From NCBI GenBank assembly GCA_025924495.1, contig JAICIG010000198.1, forward strand, positions 1 through 13,965: a stretch of 13,965 bases of DNA, in the 5' to 3' direction. Numbering within the stretch: the stretch's first letter is position 1; every line of letters starts with the position of its first letter. The translations under genes were made by a program, and so were the position numbers. A model generated the notes under the pieces. The model was not told the origin of the DNA. It saw nothing but the letters and a program-made list of their open reading frames with translations, and ran no database searches. Positions 1 to 5,647 of the stretch are shown here, in pieces. The DNA is from Pirellulales bacterium (lineage in GTDB: Bacteria; Planctomycetota; Planctomycetia; Pirellulales; JAICIG01).

Positions 1-408
1 AAGGGCCGTTTCATTCACGTGCCGGAAAGTATCTTAACGATCACCGGCTACATGCTTTTTCACGAAGGAGGCGCGAATGCGAAGGCGCCGGATGAGGCGG
101 CGCGCTTCGAGCGGATGGCTCGCGACTTTGACGATCGATTAATCGGCGTCGGGTGCAACGACCTAGGTCTCGACGGATTGTTGCAGGACGATCCAGCCAA
201 GGAGCGCGAGTTCTTGGGCCTGGTAAGACACGTTAGGGCGAGACTTTCGGATTTTGGCGACGACATCCCTGCCGAATACCTGGAGCACTTTATGCCGATT
301 AAGGAGTACCGCTCCGGACTGCTTGTTTCGCCGTGGTTCTTCAAGGTGCTCGATGTCATTGAGTCGCTGATTACTGACGAACCGGTCCCGGACATCTGGG
401 CGGAGTAG
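1..408 (+). CDS. Unrecognised acidic protein, 5' end cut by the window
   Basis: The reading frame is open from the first base of the window to a TAG at 406-408. A GTG at 19 would give 129 residues, but no Shine-Dalgarno sequence precedes it and the frame continues leftward, so the true start probably lies outside the window. An ATG at 52 is a further, less likely choice. I do not recognise a family. The product is acidic and mostly helical in appearance, with a charged stretch (ARFERMARDFDDRL), then an aromatic C-terminal part containing LVSPWFFKVL and ending DEPVPDIWAE. It has no signal peptide or membrane segment, so it is probably cytoplasmic. It ends 8 bases before the macro-domain fragment, so the two could be co-transcribed. 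A functional link is only inference. Confidence 0.55.
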   Translation, partial: KGRFIHVPESILTITGYMLFHEGGANAKAPDEAARFERMARDFDDRLIGVGCNDLGLDGLLQDDPAKEREFLGLVRHVRARLSDFGDDIPAEYLEHFMPIKEYRSGLLVSPWFFKVLDVIESLITDEPVPDIWAE

Positions 409-416
409 GCCCGTCT

Positions 417-695
417 TTGAACGTTTTTCGCAGTGCAATCGACGCCTTTTACGATACAAGCGTCGAACTCGTTCGCGGCGCTCTTTCAGAGTACTTTGAA
501 ACGGCGATCCAGGCCGGCGCCGTGAGCTTGGCGATGCCATCGCTCGCGACTGGCTACGGGAGGTTGCCCATGCAAGGGTCCGGCGCAGCGTTACGCGACG
601 AGGTGCGACTTCGGTCTGGTTTGGCTCTCGATGTCACTCTCGTGCTGCGGACGGTTGAGGACGACAAAGTAATGCGGCAGATCCTTGGATCGTAG
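417..695 (+). CDS. N-terminally truncated macro-domain protein (possible remnant)
   Basis: The 92-residue frame starts at a TTG (417) and ends with TAG at 693-695. Residues about 18-60 read like the second half of a macro (ADP-ribose-binding) domain: a helix, then an SLAMPSLATGYGRLP segment. This matches the family's hydrophobic strand and glycine-rich phosphate loop (canonical form like ALGTGxGG.P). A last strand (VTLVLRT) and an acidic helix follow. The first half of the fold, with the conserved NAAN-like motif that binds ADP-ribose, is absent. The frame is closed upstream by TGA at 375-377, and the 378-416 stretch holds no ATG or GTG. Macro domains usually run about 150-180 residues, so this is roughly half. 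It is either a decayed gene, a frameshifted one or a shortened variant. Family assignment is by motif reading only. Confidence 0.5.
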   Translation: MNVFRSAIDAFYDTSVELVRGALSEYFETAIQAGAVSLAMPSLATGYGRLPMQGSGAALRDEVRLRSGLALDVTLVLRTVEDDKVMRQILGS

Positions 696-1028
696 CGCCG
701 GTAAAGTCGAAAAAAGCTAAAACGGGGGCGGAGGCGCGATGAAATCGAGAGTTGAACCGGTCGCCGGGCGAAACCTGCGTCGGCACGGAATCTGCCGCGG
801 GCCGTGGCGCGATACGACGTTCGCGGTCGGCGCGCGACAGGAAATGGCAGATATCCATGCTTTGCTCCCGGTGCCGGTCCGGCGCCGCGTGTTCGTTAAC
901 CTGCGCAGGTCGATGCCGCCTCGGCCGGAAATGGCGACTCAGGGTCGCGCCGGGCAAACCGTATTCCCGCCGCGAGCTGAGCAATGTGGATCGTCAAGCC
1001 GCTGCAGCTTTGGTTGCCGCGACTGATA

Positions 1029-1057
1029 TTGACGCTCCATGCGAAAGCGTTGTTAAT
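1029..1057 (+). promoter_or_regulatory. Candidate sigma70-type promoter for the LRR membrane gene
   Basis: TTGACG (1029-1034, five of six consensus bases) is followed by a 17-base spacer and GTTAAT (1052-1057, four of six). Transcription would begin near 1064, leaving a leader of about 45-50 bases before the start at 1112. The assignment rests on E. coli consensus sequences only, and planctomycete promoters are less well characterised. Confidence 0.25.
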
Positions 1058-1099
1058 TACCGCTTACATTTGGGAGCTTTGGGGCGGCGTCATGGTCAT

Positions 1100-1104
1100 G
1101 GAGG
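1100..1104 (+). promoter_or_regulatory. Ribosome binding site choosing the start at 1112
   Basis: GGAGG lies 7 bases before the ATG at 1112, a normal spacing. It lies only 1 base before the in-frame ATG at 1106, which is too close. This favours 1112 over 1106 and over the long upstream extension. Confidence 0.5.
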
Positions 1105-1111
1105 CATGCCG

Positions 1112-2959
1112 ATGTCTGCAAGTAAGCGACGGCTAGTACTGGCATTACTGATCGGTTTACACGCGGCGGCTGCAGTGCTTTTGGCGCCTGTCGACTTCCT
1201 TCAGCCAGAGTCGTTCTCAGGCTACGTCAGATTCGCCGTCTTCGGCGCGCTGATGACGCCGCCGGCGCTGTTGGCGTTTTGCGCCGCACTGGGGCCTTGG
1301 CCGGGCGCAATTCGGGCGCCGCTCACGACCTGGTTTGCGTCCGTTTTCGGTTTGCTGCTCGCCTACGGAGCATGGCGCGGCGATTTCGGGTACGGGATGG
1401 CGAGCGACCCCGGCGAACTCGCCGCGCTGTGTTTCATCCCGCTCGTCGAGTTCTCAGTACTGCTTGCGCCTCTCGCCCTGTTGCGCGGCGTCCGGCGTTG
1501 GCGGCTGGAAGGGTCGTTTGGCGAGTTGGCACAGGCGCCGCGCCGCATTTCCGGCCAGTACACGATCCGGTCGCTGTTGGTCTGGACGCTCGCGGCTGCG
1601 GCAGTTGTCGCCAGCCTGCGGCGGCTTTTATTGACTCAAGACCTACCGACAGACGAGTTTAGCGGCCTGCTGCGAGCTGCTGCGGCCGAAGGCGTACTCG
1701 CCGGCATCATGATGGGCGTGGCCGCCTTGCCGGCGCTTTCGGTTGCCTGGCTGGTGCTGCTTTTGGGAAAGAGGCTGGTGCTGCGCGCGTCGCTCATAGT
1801 TGTGACCGCCGGCGGCATCGCCGCCGTGCTGGCGGTCTATTGGCAAATGGACCACGATGTTGCAATGCTGCTGCTGGCAGGCAGTATTGAAACAGGCGTG
1901 ATGCTGGCATCTCTAGCAAGTGTTATTGTGCTGCGAGGTTGCGGGTATCGCCTGGTGCGGTGGCCGCCAGGGGAGGCGGAAGCGCCGCAGGTCGTTGCGG
2001 CCGACACCGCACGCCCTCAGCGACAATTCGCCTGGATGCTGGGCTGCCTGACCGCGGCGACCATTGCGCTGGCCAGTTGCGCGCCTTCGCGGCTGAGCGT
2101 CTGGAAGCAAGCAACTGAAACGCGGTACTGGGCTGAGCGGGGACTGGAGTTGATCTACGACGGCCAGGGCCGCATGAGGGGCATCAACGGCGACGCAGAC
2201 GGGGTTACCGACGACGAGCTGCACCGTTTTGCGGAAATGCCTGATTTAGCGAGGATCGATTTTACCAGTCTTCGCGATTCTCAAATCGCAGCCCTGACCG
2301 CGCCTGCAAGCCTCGACACGCTTTGCATTACCGATTCGCGCTTTACAGACAAGGGGCTGGAACACATCGGACGTTTCCCACAACTCAGGGAACTAGGTCT
2401 GTCTCGGACGAGCGTTAGTGATGCGGGGATGGCACGCATCGCTGGCTTGAAGCAATTGACATCTTTACGATTGTCTTTGACAGACGTTTCCGACGAGGGG
2501 CTGACGGTACTGGCTGAATGCAAGCAGCTTCGCTGGATTGACCTTTCCTTGACGTCGGTGACGGCGGCGGGCGCCAGGCGATTGAGCGAGGCCCTGCCCG
2601 ATGCAAAGATCACCATCGGCGCCTGCGACGCCGTCGTGCGCGCGGCGGTGCTTGACTATGGCGGCGACGTACGATTGGAACGCCTGCATGCCTGCGGCAA
2701 AGTTCAGACGTTCGGTTCGCCGCCTTCGCCATCAGCGGCTGTCGGGCTCTCCGTGACCGACGCCGGTCTGAAACTGTTGAACACTCACATGCAGTTGAAA
2801 ACTCTCGACTTGCGGTACGCCGCCATCACCGACGGCGGACTGCCGGCGTTGTTTCCCTTAAAGACGCTTGAACAAATTGACCTGCGGGACACGGGGGTGA
2901 CAGAGACCGGTCGCCAGCAACTGGCAAAAGCCTTGCCTGATTGCGAAATCTTGCGGTAA
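1112..2959 (+). CDS. Polytopic membrane protein with C-terminal leucine-rich repeats
   Basis: The product is 615 residues from the ATG at 1112. Residues 1-325 form about eight or nine hydrophobic segments (near 7-25, 37-60, 70-87, 103-125, 151-170, 190-219, 225-243, 249-273, 304-324). Residues 149-165 (QYTIRSLLVWTL...) match a transmembrane motif that recurs in planctomycete membrane proteins. From about 364 to 502, and again from 544 to 611, leucine-rich repeats appear with the pattern L..L.LS.T.V.D.GL..L..L..L; clear units include LRELGLSRTSVSDAGM and LKTLDLRYAAITDGGL. A stretch at 503-543 interrupts the array. The repeats resemble the RNI/LRR_6-like arrays that planctomycetes carry in great number. 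The likely role is protein binding at the membrane, but the partner is unknown. The gene converges on 3318-4898. An LASC motif near residue 320 is internal and so not a lipoprotein signal. Confidence 0.85.
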   Translation: MSASKRRLVLALLIGLHAAAAVLLAPVDFLQPESFSGYVRFAVFGALMTPPALLAFCAALGPWPGAIRAPLTTWFASVFGLLLAYGAWRGDFGYGMASDPGELAALCFIPLVEFSVLLAPLALLRGVRRWRLEGSFGELAQAPRRISGQYTIRSLLVWTLAAAAVVASLRRLLLTQDLPTDEFSGLLRAAAAEGVLAGIMMGVAALPALSVAWLVLLLGKRLVLRASLIVVTAGGIAAVLAVYWQMDHDVAMLLLAGSIETGVMLASLASVIVLRGCGYRLVRWPPGEAEAPQVVAADTARPQRQFAWMLGCLTAATIALASCAPSRLSVWKQATETRYWAERGLELIYDGQGRMRGINGDADGVTDDELHRFAEMPDLARIDFTSLRDSQIAALTAPASLDTLCITDSRFTDKGLEHIGRFPQLRELGLSRTSVSDAGMARIAGLKQLTSLRLSLTDVSDEGLTVLAECKQLRWIDLSLTSVTAAGARRLSEALPDAKITIGACDAVVRAAVLDYGGDVRLERLHACGKVQTFGSPPSPSAAVGLSVTDAGLKLLNTHMQLKTLDLRYAAITDGGLPALFPLKTLEQIDLRDTGVTETGRQQLAKALPDCEILR

Positions 2960-3317
2960 CTCCGCCACCCGCATCGAGCGATCGGGAAAGTGACCTTGCT
3001 TCGTCTGACCTGCACACTTTTGCAGCGCGGGGCGCGCACCGGGACCGCCGCGCCGGTGCACATTATCCTACGCGGGGCGATGCCGCCCGGTGACGAAAAA
3101 GCCCGCTGCGTTCGCGCCAAAAAGAGAGCAACCAAAGGGACGGTCCGTGGGGATCCACAGCTAAGGCGTAGGCTTTTCCCTGCCAACCGTCTGGCTCCGA
3201 GCGGGAAGCTTTGTGGCGGCGGAGAATGCGACGCGGGTATGGGAATGCGTTGGGAACGGCATATCCATGGCATCTGCGAACGGCAGTATCCACACGAGAT
3301 GCAGCCGTTCCGATAAT
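2960..3317. other. Convergent intergenic region, nothing convincing
   Basis: This stretch lies between the 3' ends of two convergent genes. It contains a 7-base inverted repeat (GCACCGG at 3036-3042, CCGGTGC at 3053-3059, 10-base loop) without a following T run on either strand, and a 5-base one at 3010-3025. Neither is a convincing terminator. Short frames on both strands overlap each other and resemble no protein family. Confidence 0.5.
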
Positions 3318-4898
3318 TCACCGCGATTCGGCAGCCAATCGAACGCTGAATGCGGGGTTTCGGTAGCCAGAAGATTTCGGATCGGTTTCAAGGGCTTCGG
3401 CAATAGGCCCTTTTTGGCAATCGCTAATCGTTTGCCAAAATGAACCGCCAACAATGAACGGTCCGTCAATAATTTCCCAACTATTGCCGATCATGTCAAA
3501 AAGTCCGAACTCGTTCGGTTTCTTACCCCCGACACCATGAGGCTTACCGTCAGAGCGCGGGCTAACCCATGCGATTTCATTGAGCGTGCTCGCGTTAATA
3601 TTTCCCGGCTTTCCGGAGAAGCATGCATACTCCCACTCGCTCTTAGCCAACAACCGAAATTTTAATCGCTGCGAATTGATCCCCGAATTCATGGCATCGA
3701 TGAGATCGCGACAATCGCCTATGGACAAGTTACCCACCGGTAAATCATCGCCTTGGAATGTACTTGGGTTCCCCCCCATCACCGCTTGCCACTGCTTCTG
3801 CGTGACTTCCGTCTGCCCTAAATAAAACTCCTTGATCTTGCCGTCCTTGCTCGCCGGAATCTTCACTAGCCGCATGACGACGCCGGGGGCGAGGGTGATG
3901 TCGAGATACTTGTCGCTGTCGCCGCCGGTTTGGCGGGCGGCGGAGGCGAGGGCTTCGTCGCCGGCGTCTTTGATCCGCTTTTCGAGCCGGGTTTTGGCGA
4001 AGCCGGAGAGGCCGCCGACGGCGCGCGTGTACCAGAACACCGAGCGGCTCTGATAGCCGGCCCGGTCGCGAGGACTGTTGCTCTGCTCGGCAAGCGCCCA
4101 CCACGCATCGCCGAGCGTGGCCATCTCGCCCGATTTCTCGGGCCTGGCCCGGTCGGCCGCAGCGACCTTTTGCAAGTCGGCGTCCGCCGACTTGGCCAAA
4201 TGCTTGAGGCCCGCGACCCAATCGTGGCGATCGAAGGCCAGGTGCTTTCCGTACGACTCATTCGCTGCCGGGTCGTCGGGCCGATCTTCGAGCGTCTTGA
4301 GCGCAGCGGCCGTCGTGGCTTGCTCCTGTTCGTGCTGCCGCTTCGCCTTCTCGATGTTGCGGCGATGAGTGGCGACGTCTTTGCGGATCTCGGGGTCACG
4401 CAATTTCGCCGAGACCAAGCCCGCCGTCTTGAGGGCCGACTCGGCCACGTCGAACCGCCCGGCCGCCGATGCGGTGTCGGCCAGTTCCAGCGAGCGGTGT
4501 GCGATGCCGGTCCGCTCGTCGGCGGTGCGGGCCGACTTGGCGACCATTTCGAGCAGCTTGTCCTTCAAGCCCAGCACGTCGCAATCGAAGGCGGCGCCGA
4601 GCTGCTCGAGGGCCGAGAAAGCGAGCTTGGTATCGCCCGACTTCGCCGCCGCCTCGGCCGCCGAAAGATAGAGCGCCGCCTTGGCCGGGGGGTCGTTGGT
4701 GGTGTTCTCGGCGGCTTCGAGCATCGCTTTCACCGCCGGAATTTTGTCGGCTTCGGAAAGCTCCTTGCGGAAAGTATCGATCACCAGCCGCTTAGACGCC
4801 TCGAGCTTGTCGGCCGGCGGCAGCGCCTGGTCGGCGGCGCTGGCCGCGCTGACGAAGAACAACCACCCGCACGCCGAGATCAACAGCAACTTCGCCAC
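3318..4898 (-). CDS. Secreted helical-repeat protein with a degenerate formylglycine-generating-enzyme (SUMF1/FGE) domain
   Basis: The product is 526 residues from a GTG at 4898, chosen because AAGGGGAG lies 7 bases upstream. Residues 1-21 are a Sec signal peptide (cleavage after VSAASA), so the protein is exported. Residues 30-315 are alanine-rich helical repeats. Within them, 212-312 is a TPR-like module common in planctomycetes (LGDAWWALAEQ, then SVFWYTRAV, then LEKRIKD). Residues 333-524 form an FGE-sulfatase-fold domain, shown by TEVTQKQWQAVMGGNPSTFQ, SEWEYACFSG, NEFGLFDMIGNSWEI and a final GGSFW...VRLAAE. True FGE enzymes oxidise a sulfatase cysteine using a C-terminal cysteine pair. 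Only one cysteine (494) remains there, and the usual RLPTEAEWEYA reads RLLAKSEWEYA. The domain is also short (about 190 residues). It is therefore probably non-catalytic, perhaps a binding module. Base composition changes sharply at the domain boundary. Confidence 0.85.
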   Translation of the reverse strand: MAKLLLISACGWLFFVSAASAADQALPPADKLEASKRLVIDTFRKELSEADKIPAVKAMLEAAENTTNDPPAKAALYLSAAEAAAKSGDTKLAFSALEQLGAAFDCDVLGLKDKLLEMVAKSARTADERTGIAHRSLELADTASAAGRFDVAESALKTAGLVSAKLRDPEIRKDVATHRRNIEKAKRQHEQEQATTAAALKTLEDRPDDPAANESYGKHLAFDRHDWVAGLKHLAKSADADLQKVAAADRARPEKSGEMATLGDAWWALAEQSNSPRDRAGYQSRSVFWYTRAVGGLSGFAKTRLEKRIKDAGDEALASAARQTGGDSDKYLDITLAPGVVMRLVKIPASKDGKIKEFYLGQTEVTQKQWQAVMGGNPSTFQGDDLPVGNLSIGDCRDLIDAMNSGINSQRLKFRLLAKSEWEYACFSGKPGNINASTLNEIAWVSPRSDGKPHGVGGKKPNEFGLFDMIGNSWEIIDGPFIVGGSFWQTISDCQKGPIAEALETDPKSSGYRNPAFSVRLAAESR

Positions 4899-5647
4899 GG
4901 AAACGCTCCCCTTTAATTGATCCCAGATTGATCGATCGCGTTGGACCGAAGTCCACTTCGATGGTAGCGCGGGGCGTTGGCTGCTGCAAGCGGAAAGTGA
5001 AGATCAGGGCGGCAGGCGGGGCGCAGTCGCACGCGTCGGCCTGCCGGGGCAACAATTCGCGTCGACTGACGCCTTAGAGCGCGTGGGGCTGCGCCCCTCC
5101 CTACGTCTTTGGCCATGTACCAAGCTGAACTCTATTTCACCCGGCATTTGATTGAAGACGACAAGCAGCGCGGCTGGCTCGTGTTGCCTTTGCCAAAATC
5201 CTGTCCGCTACCACGGCGTAAATAAGTGGAGGAAGAGTGATCCGTTCCCAATCGCCGCCTGCACAATCCCCCCACGCCGATCGTCAACACATGCCAATCC
5301 TTCCCAAAGCTTGCGCGCTCGGCTCCGGCAGACCAGCATGGGAAACTGCGCGATAGCCAGCGGGCGGCTTTGGGCGCCGGACGCCAAAGCGATGCCAGCC
5401 GGTGCGCGCCGGTCGTGCAATCGACTGGTTGCTCGTCCGACGGCCTGGCTGCGCTCAGTGCGTTTGTGATGCCATCGCTCGAGTACGCAGCCAAGTGCGG
5501 CATCGGGCCTGAGCGCCGATGACTTGTCGACTTTGGATGCGGTCAACACACTTTAGCCCGCTACCGGTCGCCGGGAAGGGTTTAAATGTTCGGTCAAGTC
5601 GTGTTACGCTGAAGCGTGTATTAAGACCGGCCACATAAGGGGGCGAG
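4899..5647. other. Long intergenic region with one very short reading frame
   Basis: These roughly 750 bases lie between the divergent FGE-fold gene and the first J-like gene, so promoters for both should be here; I could not pick out a clear one. A 36-codon frame at 5115-5225 (+), starting MYQAELYFTRHLIEDD and ending PRRK, reads like real protein at its N-terminus, but no ribosome binding site is evident and it matches no family I know. Longer overlapping frames at 5132-5549 on both strands look like chance frames or decayed sequence. A small hairpin (GGGGC-TGC-GCCCC) sits at 5085-5097. Confidence 0.4.
4906..4913 (-). promoter_or_regulatory. Ribosome binding site supporting the GTG start at 4898
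   Basis: Read on the minus strand this is AAGGGGAG, ending 7 bases before the GTG. No ATG alternative upstream gives a better start, and the GTG places the signal peptide exactly at the N-terminus. Confidence 0.55.

Larger units (their letters stand above)
696..1111 (+). other. Intergenic region with one doubtful small reading frame
   Basis: These 416 bases separate the macro fragment from the LRR membrane protein. A 95-codon frame at 739-1026 begins with ATG behind a GGAGG at 729-733. Its arginine-rich product resembles no family I know and its codon use is unremarkable, so I do not call it a gene. The frame of the downstream LRR gene is also open back to 752, but that extension reads as arginine-rich low-complexity sequence. 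The best start lies at 1112, behind a good ribosome binding site. A promoter-like pair lies at 1029-1057. Confidence 0.4.

Noticed and set aside
752..1111. Upstream extension of the LRR membrane protein to a GTG at 752
   Set aside because: The extra 120 residues are arginine-rich and low in complexity, and they would hide the N-terminal hydrophobic segment. A Shine-Dalgarno at 1100-1104 supports the start at 1112.
3010..3059. Inverted repeats between the convergent genes as a terminator
   Set aside because: The stems are 5 and 7 base pairs and no T run follows on either strand, so they do not meet the usual form of an intrinsic terminator.
3771..3777. Run of seven C (seven G in the coding sense) in the FGE-fold gene as a phase-variation site
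   Set aside because: The run encodes the normal VMGGNPS motif in the correct frame and is short. Nothing else suggests slippage.
3930..4916. 328-codon plus-strand frame opposite the FGE-fold gene
   Set aside because: It is the antisense shadow of the high-GC helical part of the minus-strand gene, glycine/arginine-rich with no recognised domain.
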